Source: an uncultured Alphaproteobacteria bacterium (GTDB lineage Bacteria; Pseudomonadota; Alphaproteobacteria; HIMB59). From it: a DNA stretch of 55,165 nt. The position numbers and the translations under genes are program-made. Of the stretch, positions 16,904-25,652 are shown one piece after another (the first letter of the stretch is position 1; each line of letters starts with the position of its first letter). Where the stretch lies: positions 1 to 55,165 of the forward strand of contig CABYRQ010000006.1 of the NCBI GenBank assembly GCA_902521485.1, read 5' to 3'. The notes beneath the pieces were generated by a model. The model did not search any database. It had not been told where the DNA came from and saw only the letters and a program-made list of their open reading frames with translations.

Positions 16904-19040
16904 ATTTCTTATATTTTTTTTTATATTTATTATATGTCTTAGGCAAATAGTTGTTTTGAATGCTAATAATGAAACATATATAAACACTACTAATATTATT
17001 TATGATGAAGAAAAAAATGTTGTTGAATTAGCTGAAAATTCTAAAATTAATATTGGGGAAACAAATATTTTAGTAGATAGAGGTATTATAGATTATAACA
17101 AGAATGAAATAGAAGTATTTGGTAATTTTTACCTATACCAAGAAACAAATATACTCAGTGGAATAAATTTAAAAGGTGATACAGAATTAAATAATTTTAC
17201 TGCAAATAAAGTAAGTTTTATATACAACAATGATTTAAAAATTGACTCTGATAAAGCTTTAAGATCTGAAAATGATGTTTATTTTTATAATAATTTTTTA
17301 ACGCCATGTGAGTTAATTGGCTATTTTGGTTGTCCCACTTGGTCTCTGAGAATAGATGAAACAAAATATATAGTTGATGAGGACAAGTTTGTCCATTACG
17401 ACTCCTTTTTACAAATTGCAGATTATAAAATCTTTTATATACCATATTTTTCTCACTATGGTGCAAAAGCACCAAGACAAAAGGGATTTTTGACTCCCAC
17501 TATTGAATTTGCTATTGGAGGAAATAGTGGGATCATTACTCCTTATTATTTACCATTAAAAGATAGTACAGATGTAAAATTTACACCAAAATTTATATTC
17601 TCTGAAAACTTTGATTTTACCAGTAATTATGAATTAAATACGACTTTAAATCATAAATTATCAGGTGGTAATCTTATGTTTGAAATGGATAACGTTAAAG
17701 ATGATAGTATTGATGATATAAACAGTACTTTTAGACTTAATTTAAAGCAAGTTTTAGATGAGAAAAAAATTCTTTCTTTAAACGGTGTTTTGACTAATAG
17801 TGTTTCGACTACTAGATCTCAAAATGAAAACCCTATTAAATTTGAAGATATCTATATAAGGTTAGATAATTATAATTTTGCTTTAAATAATGATTACTTA
17901 AGAACTGAACTTTCAACAGTTGAGGCTTTTGACTCAACAAATGTTTCTTTTATTCCCTTTTCTCCTCACATAAGTTATTACAATAACCAAAGAATAGGTA
18001 AAAATTTTTCGAATCAAAATGAGATAGACTTTAGAGTTATAAAAAGAGATAAGTCACAAATTGATACGCCATCTCAAAATAATAGTTTGAAAATCAATAA
18101 TTTTTTTACCACAAACAAATACTTTGGTAATTTTAATAATTACAACAAGATTTCACTTTTAAACAATCTTAGCAGTTATGATTTTAATCACAATAATGAT
18201 TTGAATAGCGAGAGTAGATTTCATCACTTAATTTTATCGTCAGATTTTTTCTATAGATTAAATAAAAATATTAGTCCAAGATTTAAAATAATTCATAATC
18301 AAGATATATATCACTCAAATAAAATAATTAATGAAGATAGTAATTCACTAACTTTTAATTATCAGAATCAATTTTTTGATAATAGATTTTTTGGGACCGA
18401 TAAAAGAGAAAATACATCAAGAATAGTTTATGGAATTGAAACTGATTTTAAGATATATGATCAAAAATATGATTTAAATATAAATCAATCATACGATTTT
18501 AACAAAAATAATAATTTTAGCCAAAAGTTAAATCAGAAAGAAAATTTTTCTGATTACGCAATAGAGAGTAAAACTAAAGTCAAGAATATTTCTTTTAATT
18601 TTGATTTAAGACTTGATGAGTCAAATTTTTCAAAAAAAGAAATGAATTTTAGTGTAAATATTGATGAGCCTTTGAAAATAACATTAAATTATCACGAAAC
18701 TGCAAAAAACTCATTTATTGAAAAATCAAATGACACAGAATATTTGGGAATAAGTTTAGAAAAAGAAATAAATGATAATTTAATATTAGCCTATAGTTCA
18801 AATATAGACCTTAAGAATAACTTTAGTTCATACTATGATAAATTAGGCTTAAAAATTTCTGATGAATGTTCTGCATTGACTATAGAATATTCGAATAGGC
18901 GTTATAATGATAACTATAATACCACACCAGAGGAACTTTTAAGTATTAATTACAGAATGGATTACTTAGGATTTTTTGGATACCAACAATCTACTGATTT
19001 GTTCTTTGAAGAACCTGGAAATCTAGATTATGGTTTATAG
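16896..19040 (+). CDS. lptD: LPS-assembly protein LptD
   Basis: Outer-membrane beta-barrel that inserts LPS, with a periplasmic OstA-like jellyroll. Signal peptide at 1-22; OstA-like domain about 25-130; barrel signature YFSHYGAKAPRQKGFLTP (184-201) followed by alternating beta-strand sequence. Three cysteines stand out: C138 and C146 near the jellyroll-barrel junction and C658 in the late DEC-x-ALTIEY motif, which corresponds to the C-terminal cysteine of the interdomain disulfide in other LptD proteins. At 714 residues it is in range. Last barrel strands end FGYQQSTDLFF. The partner LptE is not visible nearby. Confidence 0.93.
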   Translation: MNRFLIFFFIFIICLRQIVVLNANNETYINTTNIIYDEEKNVVELAENSKINIGETNILVDRGIIDYNKNEIEVFGNFYLYQETNILSGINLKGDTELNNFTANKVSFIYNNDLKIDSDKALRSENDVYFYNNFLTPCELIGYFGCPTWSLRIDETKYIVDEDKFVHYDSFLQIADYKIFYIPYFSHYGAKAPRQKGFLTPTIEFAIGGNSGIITPYYLPLKDSTDVKFTPKFIFSENFDFTSNYELNTTLNHKLSGGNLMFEMDNVKDDSIDDINSTFRLNLKQVLDEKKILSLNGVLTNSVSTTRSQNENPIKFEDIYIRLDNYNFALNNDYLRTELSTVEAFDSTNVSFIPFSPHISYYNNQRIGKNFSNQNEIDFRVIKRDKSQIDTPSQNNSLKINNFFTTNKYFGNFNNYNKISLLNNLSSYDFNHNNDLNSESRFHHLILSSDFFYRLNKNISPRFKIIHNQDIYHSNKIINEDSNSLTFNYQNQFFDNRFFGTDKRENTSRIVYGIETDFKIYDQKYDLNINQSYDFNKNNNFSQKLNQKENFSDYAIESKTKVKNISFNFDLRLDESNFSKKEMNFSVNIDEPLKITLNYHETAKNSFIEKSNDTEYLGISLEKEINDNLILAYSSNIDLKNNFSSYYDKLGLKISDECSALTIEYSNRRYNDNYNTTPEELLSINYRMDYLGFFGYQQSTDLFFEEPGNLDYGL

Positions 19041-19704
19041 ATTTAAAAATAAATTATTTATATTTTTGTGTATTTTTGTTTTTATGATCTCTTACACAGA
19101 AGCAAATATCATATATGATAAAAATAACATAATAATTACTGAGATTGATTTAGATTATTATAAGAAATTACATTCTCAACAATATAGTGAAATAGTTAAT
19201 ACTTCTAAGGCAATAAAGAACTTAGTAATAATTAAAAAATTGGTTAATAATTTAAAAAAAAATAACCCTATATTTCTTGAGAGAATAGATACAAACATAT
19301 CTAATGAATTAGATATTGAAAATATTAAATCAGAAATTATTTTGGATGTATTAAGATATTTCAAAACAAGAAATGAATTTATCTATAATTACATTAAAAA
19401 CGATTTCAAAAAAGATGACTTAGAGAATATTTTTAATTCATTTAATAATCTTAATTTGCCTCTTAGTGACAATAATTGTCTAACAATTATAAAATTGGTT
19501 GATTTAAAATTTAATTCAGAGTTTATTTCTATTTTTTATGAAAATTTACAAAATAAATCAGAAGATTTAAAAATATCAATTGATGATTCAGATTACAACG
19601 TATGTATTAATGAAAAAAATAGAAAAATCATAGATAATCAAATTTTCAAATATGCAGATATAATGATTGAAAATAAATTTAATGAATTCATTTATGCTCA
19701 ATGA
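19030..19704 (+). CDS. SurA-like periplasmic chaperone lacking the PPIase domain
   Basis: Position between lptD and pdxA is that of surA, the periplasmic chaperone for outer-membrane proteins. Signal peptide 1-25, then KNNIIITEIDLDYYKKL, which parallels the 'N...IT..DL..R' start of the SurA N-terminal chaperone domain, then a helical region up to residue 224. Full SurA is 400-450 residues with one or two parvulin domains; no parvulin motif is seen here, so either the domain has been lost or the protein is a minimal chaperone. Overlaps lptD by 11 bases. Moderate confidence in the family, higher for a secreted protein. Confidence 0.6.
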   Translation: MVYRFKNKLFIFLCIFVFMISYTEANIIYDKNNIIITEIDLDYYKKLHSQQYSEIVNTSKAIKNLVIIKKLVNNLKKNNPIFLERIDTNISNELDIENIKSEIILDVLRYFKTRNEFIYNYIKNDFKKDDLENIFNSFNNLNLPLSDNNCLTIIKLVDLKFNSEFISIFYENLQNKSEDLKISIDDSDYNVCINEKNRKIIDNQIFKYADIMIENKFNEFIYAQ

Positions 19705-19711
19705 ATATAAA

Positions 19712-20611
19712 ATGAAGTACATATTCCTAGGTGATATAAACTCAATTAATATTGAATTAATACTTAAGTCTCAAAAATTTTTAAAAAAGAAAATAAAGTA
19801 CATAGTTATATGCGATAAATCTGAATTTTATTGTTATTTAAAGAAGATGAAATCAAAAATTATTATTAATGAGATATTAGATCCAATAAAATTTACCAAC
19901 TATAAAGAAAACTCAATTAATTTGTTCAATGTAGAAAATAAATTTAAAGAAAAATATAAAAATTTATTGAGTCAAATAAAATTATCTAATGAGTTATGTC
20001 TTGCAACAGGATTTGATCTAATAACAATGCCAATTGATAAATCTATTTTTAAAAAAAAAATACCATTTAATGGAATGACAGAATATTTGGGAAAAATAAA
20101 TAAAAGAAATACTGCTATGCTAATGTATGGAGAAAATTTTTCTGTGTTGCCTTTGACTACACATATAAATTTAAAGAATGTTCATAAATATTTAAAGCAA
20201 AATCAACTAAAAAAAAATCTTAAAAATATTATGGGTTATTTAAAAGATAGAAAATATAAATTAAATTTTAAAAGGTATAAATTTTTGTGCTATAACCCAC
20301 ATTGCAGCGAGAACAAAACTATTGGAAAAGAAGATTATTATATAACTAAATTACTAGTTAATTCCTTTAGAGAAATTTCTGGACCAATCTCTTCTGATAG
20401 CGCATTTAATAATATAAAAAAAGGGACCTTATTTATCTCGACCTACCATGATCAAGCTTTAATCCCATTCAAAATATTAAATAAAAAAGGTGTGAATTTA
20501 ACTATTGGTTTAGATTATCGTCGTTTCAGTCCCGCGCATGGTACTGCAAAAGATATAAAATTTAAAAACAAAGCAAACACCTCTTCTTACATACAATGCA
20601 TGTTAAGTTAA
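19712..20611 (+). CDS. pdxA: 4-hydroxythreonine-4-phosphate dehydrogenase (diverged)
   Basis: Oxidises 4-phosphohydroxythreonine in DXP-dependent pyridoxal phosphate synthesis. The metal-binding histidines are visible: H151 in LTTHI, H197 in NPHCSEN and H246 in YHDQALIPFK; the C-terminal SPAHGTAKDI is also typical. The N-terminal GDPAGIGPE block is eroded to GDINSINIE. About 299 residues against the usual 325-335. I chose ATG 19712 because MKYIFLGD matches the family start and leaves a 7-base gap after the surA-like gene; earlier ATGs overlap it. The order surA-pdxA-rsmA supports the call. Overlaps rsmA by 16 bases. Confidence 0.85.
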   Translation: MKYIFLGDINSINIELILKSQKFLKKKIKYIVICDKSEFYCYLKKMKSKIIINEILDPIKFTNYKENSINLFNVENKFKEKYKNLLSQIKLSNELCLATGFDLITMPIDKSIFKKKIPFNGMTEYLGKINKRNTAMLMYGENFSVLPLTTHINLKNVHKYLKQNQLKKNLKNIMGYLKDRKYKLNFKRYKFLCYNPHCSENKTIGKEDYYITKLLVNSFREISGPISSDSAFNNIKKGTLFISTYHDQALIPFKILNKKGVNLTIGLDYRRFSPAHGTAKDIKFKNKANTSSYIQCMLS

Positions 20612-21333
20612 AAAAAAAATTTGGTCAAAACTTTCTTATTGATAAAAATATTTCTTATAAAATTGTCAATCTAATAAGTAATAATAATTTAAATATTTTG
20701 GAAATTGGACCAGGTGACGGAAAACTAACAGAAAGTATAATAAAAAAAAAGCCTAAAAATTTAGACTTAGTTGAAATTGATAAAGATTTAATTTTTGATT
20801 TAAGTAATAATTTTAAAAGTTATAAATTTATAAATATCATAAATGAAGATATTCTTAAATTTAATATAAATAAAAATTATGATTTGGTTATATCTAACTT
20901 ACCATACAATCTATCTTCTAAAGTACTAGAGAAATTAGTACTTTTAAAACAAAACCCTAAAGTTATGATTTTAATGTTTCAAAAAGAATTTGCAGAAAGA
21001 TTACTTAGTCAAAATCTGAATTCAATAAATTCACTAACAAACTGTTTTTTTAAAATAAAATTTCAGTTTAATGTAAGTAAATATTGTTTTAAGCCTGTGC
21101 CCAAAGTAGAATCTAGCGTTTTAAAATTTGAAAAATTAGAAAAAAGTATATTAAAAAAAAATGAAATTCAAAATTTTATAAAATTTAAAAGATATATTTT
21201 TTCACATAAAAGGAAATCACTGAAAAAAGTATTGAAAAAATATAATATTTATGACAGAGATAAATTAGATTTAAGAGCAGAGAAATTAAATTTAAGTGAT
21301 CTGGTAGATATATTTAGAGAAGTTAGACTCTAA
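20596..21333 (+). CDS. rsmA: 16S rRNA dimethyladenosine transferase
   Basis: KsgA-family methyltransferase that dimethylates two adjacent adenosines near the 3' end of 16S rRNA. Motifs: KKFGQNFLID at the N-terminus, SAM-binding EIGPGDGKLT, the catalytic NLPYNLSS, and PVPKVESSVLKF in the C-terminal domain. 245 residues, a little short (usual 265-275). Starts inside pdxA and ends overlapping the convergent gmk by 11 bases. Confidence 0.96.
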   Translation: MHVKLKKKFGQNFLIDKNISYKIVNLISNNNLNILEIGPGDGKLTESIIKKKPKNLDLVEIDKDLIFDLSNNFKSYKFINIINEDILKFNINKNYDLVISNLPYNLSSKVLEKLVLLKQNPKVMILMFQKEFAERLLSQNLNSINSLTNCFFKIKFQFNVSKYCFKPVPKVESSVLKFEKLEKSILKKNEIQNFIKFKRYIFSHKRKSLKKVLKKYNIYDRDKLDLRAEKLNLSDLVDIFREVRL

Positions 21334-21940
21334 ATTTATTAATAAATTTTGTAAGATCTATTATCCTTGATTTTTTCGACCTTTCAGACTCAATAATATT
21401 CATAATTTTTTTTACACATATATCTAAATTTTCATTAACTACTACATAATCATATTCTGGAAAATGGGAAATTTCGTTTTGTACAAGTTTCATTCTTTTT
21501 TTCATTTCTTCAGATGTATCTCTTGCACGTATTTTAAGTCTTTTAACTAATTCTTTTTTACTTGGAGGTAATATAAAAATTCCAACAACTTCTAAATTAC
21601 TTTGTTTTAGTTGTTGATAACCTTGCCAATCAATATCGAATAAAACGTCTTTCTTTTTACTGAAAAAACTATTAACAGTATGTCTTAAAGTTCCATATCT
21701 ATACCCAAAAACTTCTGCAAATTCTAAGAACTCATTTTTTTTTACAAATTTATTAAACTCATTGTCATTGAAAAAAATATAATCTTTCTTATTAATCTCC
21801 CCTCTCCTTTTAGGTCTAGTTGTGCATGAAATTGATAAAGCTATAGATGTATCTTTTTTTATAAGTTGCTTTGAGATAGATGTCTTTCCAGCCCCTGAAG
21901 GTGAGGACAAAACAATACAAAAGTTTTTAGTTTTAAACAC
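21323..21940 (-). CDS. gmk: Guanylate kinase
   Basis: Phosphorylates GMP to GDP. P-loop SSPSGAGKTS near residue 13-22, GMP-binding CTTRPKRRGE and GRYG-equivalent FGYRYGT, and DIDWQGYQQL. About 205 residues, the family size. Two start candidates are TTG 21943 and GTG 21940; GTG is preferred. Its start lies within the fabF 3' end. In many alphaproteobacteria mltG and a YicC-like gene stand between fabF and gmk; here they are absent. Confidence 0.96.
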   Translation of the reverse strand: MFKTKNFCIVLSSPSGAGKTSISKQLIKKDTSIALSISCTTRPKRRGEINKKDYIFFNDNEFNKFVKKNEFLEFAEVFGYRYGTLRHTVNSFFSKKKDVLFDIDWQGYQQLKQSNLEVVGIFILPPSKKELVKRLKIRARDTSEEMKKRMKLVQNEISHFPEYDYVVVNENLDICVKKIMNIIESERSKKSRIIDLTKFINKFRV

Positions 21941-23165
21941 CAATTACTATGCTGGCGTTAGTTCCGCCAAAACCAAAAGAGTTTGATATTATATTATTTA
22001 TGGACTTTGAAATAGACTCATGAGGAATAAGATTTATATAACTAGTTGAGTCCGGATTATCTAAGTTTAAAGTTGGTGGTAATGTTTTAGTTTGAATTGA
22101 CTTTATTGAAAAAATTGCTTCTACGGCTCCAGCAGCTCCTAAGAGGTGACCTATTGCAGATTTGTTAGAGCTCATACATAGATTCTTATTTGATCCAAAT
22201 AATCTTTCAACAGCTCCTAATTCAATAGCATCTCCAACTGGAGTAGAAGTTCCGTGAGCGTTAACATAACCGATATCCTCGGGGTTGAGTGAAGATTCAT
22301 TTAGTGCCATTTCCATAGCTCTAAATCCTCCATTTCCATCTTCAGATGGTTTTGTTATGTGATAAGCGTCACCAGACATACCGTATCCTTTAATCTCACA
22401 ATAAATTTTTGCATTTCTTTTTTGTGCATGTTCCAATTCCTCAACCACTAAGACGCCTGCACCCTCTCCCATAACGAAGCCTGATCTATCTTTATCCCAA
22501 GGTCTCGAACCCTTTTCAGGAAAATCATTAAAAGTATCACATAATGCTCTTGCTGCAGAAAAACCAGATATTCCAAGAGGGCACACTGCTGCTTCAGCGC
22601 CACCACAGATCATTAAATCAGCTTTATTATTTTTGATTAGTGTAAACGAATCTCCAATAGCATGAGTACCTGTAGCACAAGCTGTAACTGGTGAACTATT
22701 TGGACCTTTTAAGTTATATTTAATTGAGATTTGACCAGACAATAAATTTATTAAAGATGATGGAATAAAAAAAGGAGAAATCTTTCTTAGTCCATGATTA
22801 TCTAAAATTGAAGAATTCCTATAAATGGTGTCTAACCCTCCTATTCCTGAACCAACCATTACTCCAGATCTAAAAGAATTACTACCTTGTGAAATAAACC
22901 CTGAGTCTTTAATTGCCTCTTCGGCGGCAATCATTCCTAAAGTTATAAACCTGTCTATTTTTCTTTGATCCCTTAGACTTACTATTTGTTCATTAATATC
23001 AGAGTCACTAATTATACCAGCTATTTTGCATGGTAATCTACTAACATCAAAATTTTTAATTTTAGATATTCCACTATTTGAATTAATTAGTGAATTCCAA
23101 CTTGACTCAACTGTATTACCTAGTGGATTTATTGTTCCTAAACCGGTAACTACTACTCTCCTCAA
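21933..23165 (-). CDS. fabF: Beta-ketoacyl-ACP synthase II
   Basis: Elongating condensing enzyme of type II fatty-acid synthesis. The Cys-His-His triad is complete: C163 in TACATGTHA, H304 in NAHGTSTPVGD, H340 in SAIGHLLGAAGA. 410 residues and the C-terminal GFGGTNAS loop are standard. Part of the fabD-fabG-acpP-fabF-gmk string; 17 bases after acpP. Confidence 0.98.
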   Translation of the reverse strand: MRRVVVTGLGTINPLGNTVESSWNSLINSNSGISKIKNFDVSRLPCKIAGIISDSDINEQIVSLRDQRKIDRFITLGMIAAEEAIKDSGFISQGSNSFRSGVMVGSGIGGLDTIYRNSSILDNHGLRKISPFFIPSSLINLLSGQISIKYNLKGPNSSPVTACATGTHAIGDSFTLIKNNKADLMICGGAEAAVCPLGISGFSAARALCDTFNDFPEKGSRPWDKDRSGFVMGEGAGVLVVEELEHAQKRNAKIYCEIKGYGMSGDAYHITKPSEDGNGGFRAMEMALNESSLNPEDIGYVNAHGTSTPVGDAIELGAVERLFGSNKNLCMSSNKSAIGHLLGAAGAVEAIFSIKSIQTKTLPPTLNLDNPDSTSYINLIPHESISKSINNIISNSFGFGGTNASIVIGV

Positions 23166-23182
23166 TTGGGCTATTTTTTTAA

Positions 23183-23419
23183 TTAATTTGAATTTGCTGT
23201 TAAGTAAGTAACTGCATCCTTAAGCGTAACTATTTTTTCCGCAGCGTCATCTGGTATCTCACACCCAAATTCTTCCTCAAATGCCATTACTAACTCAACT
23301 GTATCTAAGCTATCTGCACCTAAATCATCAATAAACTTTGAGTCACTCTGTATTTTAGACTCCTCAACGCCCAAATGTTCCACTACAATTTTTTTTACTC
23401 TATCTTCAATGTCGCTCAT
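23183..23419 (-). CDS. acpP: Acyl carrier protein
   Basis: 78-residue acidic protein carrying the growing acyl chain on a phosphopantetheine arm. S37 in [10 protein letters not shown] is the modified serine. An AAGAGG ribosome binding site lies eight bases before the ATG, stronger than most in this window, consistent with a highly expressed product. The 67-base gap to fabG is one of the larger gaps here and could host a promoter, but I see only weak -10-like sequence (TAGAAT). Confidence 0.98.
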   Translation of the reverse strand: MSDIEDRVKKIVVEHLGVEESKIQSDSKFIDDLGADSLDTVELVMAFEEEFGCEIPDDAAEKIVTLKDAVTYLTANSN

Positions 23420-23486
23420 TTTTAAACCTCTTAAGTAATAATTCTAAAAGTTCGTACCACATTATCGTTAATATTCAAATATTTTA

Positions 23487-24197
23487 TTAAATTAATGCTA
23501 AACCACCATTTACATGCAATGTTTGACCTGTAATATAATTAGCATTTTCAGAGCATAAAAAACCGACTGCTTTTGCTATATCGACAGAATCACCAAGTTT
23601 TTTCATCGGAATCCTATCCAAGATGTTTTTTTTTTGTATCTCATTAAGTTTATCAGTCATATTAGATTGTATAAAACCAGGGGCTACACTATTCACAGTA
23701 ATGTTTCTTGTTGATAATTCTAAAGCAAGTGATTTAACCATTCCTGAAATAGCTGCTTTAGAAGCTGTGTAATTAACCTGACCAGGATTTCCAGTATGAG
23801 CAACTACAGAAGAAATAAATACAATTCTTCCAAATTTTTTCTTTACCATTTTTTTGGTAAAATGTTTTAGCAAATGAAAAGAAGAATTTAAGTTAACATT
23901 AATAACATTATTCCATTCATCTGAAGACATTCTTAAAAAAATGTTATCTTTATTCAAACCTGCATTTAAAACGAGATAGTCAATATCAAAATCAAAGATT
24001 TCATCTAATTTTATATTTTCAATATTATTTAAATTCAATTCTATAAATTTTATATAATCTTGGTAAGATTTTACTTTATTCAAATCAGTAGTAGTAGAAT
24101 AGATTTCTTTACAACTATTATTTTTAAAATATTCACATATAGAACTTCCAATTGAACCTGCACCGCCAGTTACCAATAATTTTTTATCTTTAAACAT
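23487..24197 (-). CDS. fabG: 3-oxoacyl-ACP reductase
   Basis: NADPH-dependent reductase of the elongation cycle, SDR family. Cofactor motif TGGAGSIGSS (10-19), LNAG (78-81) and the catalytic S130, Y143 and K147 (ISS..., NYTASKAA) are intact. 236 residues, slightly shorter than 244-250. Overlaps fabD by 8 bases. Confidence 0.97.
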   Translation of the reverse strand: MFKDKKLLVTGGAGSIGSSICEYFKNNSCKEIYSTTTDLNKVKSYQDYIKFIELNLNNIENIKLDEIFDFDIDYLVLNAGLNKDNIFLRMSSDEWNNVINVNLNSSFHLLKHFTKKMVKKKFGRIVFISSVVAHTGNPGQVNYTASKAAISGMVKSLALELSTRNITVNSVAPGFIQSNMTDKLNEIQKKNILDRIPMKKLGDSVDIAKAVGFLCSENANYITGQTLHVNGGLALI

Positions 24198-25098
24198 TTC
24201 TAATATCCTCTAGATTACAAAATGAATATTTCTCTCCGTTAAAATCTTTTGGTAAAAAACTTAATAAAGTTTTTTTTGGACCGATTTCAATAAAAGTATT
24301 AATTTCATCGTTAAGAATATTTTTTATAGTCTCCGACCACATTACGGTAGAGTATATTTGATGTGATAATTGGCTGCTATAATCTTTTTCAGAGATATTT
24401 TTATAATTTACAAGTTTGTGATTAGATATTAAGTCTAAATCAATTTTTTTAAATAATTTATTTTTAATATTTTCTTTAAATATTCTTGAGCTATCTACCA
24501 TTAAATCGGAATGAAATGGAGCTGAAACATTTAATTGGATAAATTTACCAATTGGATTTTGATTTATGAATTTGATTACCTTATCTTTGAGTCCACATAT
24601 AACAATTTGTCTATCAGAATTTATATTTGCAATATAGACACCATCTCCTAATAATTTTTCATCTATTTTTAAATCCTCTCTTTTTAAAATAGCATACATT
24701 GCGTATTTATCAGGGTCTGATACAATTGACATAGACTCACCTCTAAATTTAACAACTTCTAGCATCTCCTCGAAATTTAATGACTCTGCAAAATACAAAG
24801 CGCAATATTCACCCAAAGAGTGACCCGCTAGTGTTATTTTTGAAAAATTTTTAATTAAATATTCTTTGCAAATATCAATTATTATTGAACTATATACGAA
24901 AATCATTGGTTGGCTATACTGAGTTAAGTTTAAAAGACTAGGATCACTTTGCGCATCTAATAAATCATAACCAAGTATTTTTGAACTTGTAGAATACCTT
25001 TCTTTAACCCAGTCATATTCTTTAATAAAATCGGCACCCATTTCAGAAAATTGTGAGCCTTGACCCGTAAAAAGCAATGAAAGGTTTTTATTTGACAT
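24190..25098 (-). CDS. fabD: Malonyl-CoA:ACP transacylase
   Basis: Loads malonyl groups on ACP. GQGSQ near residue 12-16, nucleophile S94 in AGHSLGEY, and catalytic H196 in APFHSDLM are present; 302 residues is normal. It is the first gene of the fatty-acid string and is divergent from rpsF with only 32 bases between starts. A consensus TATAAT on the reverse strand ends six bases before this ATG, so the transcript is predicted to begin at or next to the start codon. Confidence 0.97.
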   Translation of the reverse strand: MSNKNLSLLFTGQGSQFSEMGADFIKEYDWVKERYSTSSKILGYDLLDAQSDPSLLNLTQYSQPMIFVYSSIIIDICKEYLIKNFSKITLAGHSLGEYCALYFAESLNFEEMLEVVKFRGESMSIVSDPDKYAMYAILKREDLKIDEKLLGDGVYIANINSDRQIVICGLKDKVIKFINQNPIGKFIQLNVSAPFHSDLMVDSSRIFKENIKNKLFKKIDLDLISNHKLVNYKNISEKDYSSQLSHQIYSTVMWSETIKNILNDEINTFIEIGPKKTLLSFLPKDFNGEKYSFCNLEDIRNV

Positions 25099-25118
25099 AT
25101 TTAAATTATATCTATAGA
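25092..25118 (+). promoter_or_regulatory. Candidate promoter of rpsF-rpsR-rplI-dnaB
   Basis: TTGACA (25092-25097), a 15-base spacer and TATAGA (25113-25118). The -35 overlaps the fabD start codon on the other strand. The -10 ends 12 bases before the rpsF ATG, leaving an untranslated leader of only about five bases. Spacer is two bases shorter than ideal. Confidence 0.5.
25105..25110 (-). promoter_or_regulatory. Candidate -10 element of fabD
   Basis: Perfect TATAAT on the reverse strand, ending six bases before the fabD ATG, so transcription would begin at the start codon (leaderless). No good -35 is found 16-18 bases upstream. Confidence 0.45.
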
Positions 25119-25130
25119 CACTCTTTTTAC

Positions 25131-25460
25131 ATGACTAACATATATGAAACGACAATCATAGTAAAACCTGATCTAGCTAATGATCAGCTGAAAAACCTTA
25201 CTACATCTATTGATAAATTTTTTTCTGAAAACAAGGTTTCTATTGGATATAAAGAGGATTGGGGAATAAAAAATTTAAAATCAGACATTAATAAGTATTC
25301 AAAAGGCTCGTTTAAATTTATGCGCTTTAACGCTAATTCTGATTTTCCAAAAAAACTCGATGGTTTTTTAAAATTTAACACTGACTGTCTTCGTTTTTTA
25401 ATTACAAAATCAAATAATGAGTTAGAGGAAACTACCCCTCAAGTAAATAAGGATAATTAA
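25131..25460 (+). CDS. rpsF: Ribosomal protein S6
   Basis: Component of the 30S platform that binds with S18. The sequence TNIYETTIIVKPDL and the later WGIKNLKSDI block are characteristic. About 109 residues. I chose ATG 25131, giving the family N-terminus; an in-frame ATG at 25077 would run through the fabD start and the promoter. Operon rpsF-rpsR-rplI-dnaB; the stop overlaps rpsR as TAATG. Confidence 0.96.
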   Translation: MTNIYETTIIVKPDLANDQLKNLTTSIDKFFSENKVSIGYKEDWGIKNLKSDINKYSKGSFKFMRFNANSDFPKKLDGFLKFNTDCLRFLITKSNNELEETTPQVNKDN

Positions 25461-25648
25461 TGAAAAAAAACCTTAACATTTCAAGCGAAGATTTATTGAA
25501 GCTTGACTATAAATATACTCATATTTTAAAAAAGTTTATTAATGATAATGGGAAAATCATACCACAAAGAGTAACTAATATGTCCAGATCGATTCATACT
25601 AAAATCACTAAAGCTGTTAAGCAAGCTAGATTTTTATCATTATTGTAA
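25460..25648 (+). CDS. rpsR: Ribosomal protein S18
   Basis: 62-residue basic 30S protein. LDYKYTHILKKFINDNGKI and the PQRVTNMSRSIHTKITKAVKQAR block are typical, including the arginine-rich RNA-binding end. A few residues shorter at the N-terminus than most S18. One-base overlap with rpsF; four-base gap to rplI. Confidence 0.97.
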   Translation: MKKNLNISSEDLLKLDYKYTHILKKFINDNGKIIPQRVTNMSRSIHTKITKAVKQARFLSLL

Positions 25649-25652
25649 ATTT

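Noticed and set aside
25077..25130. Longer rpsF start at 25077
   Set aside because: Runs through fabD start and the promoter; S6 family starts at 25131.
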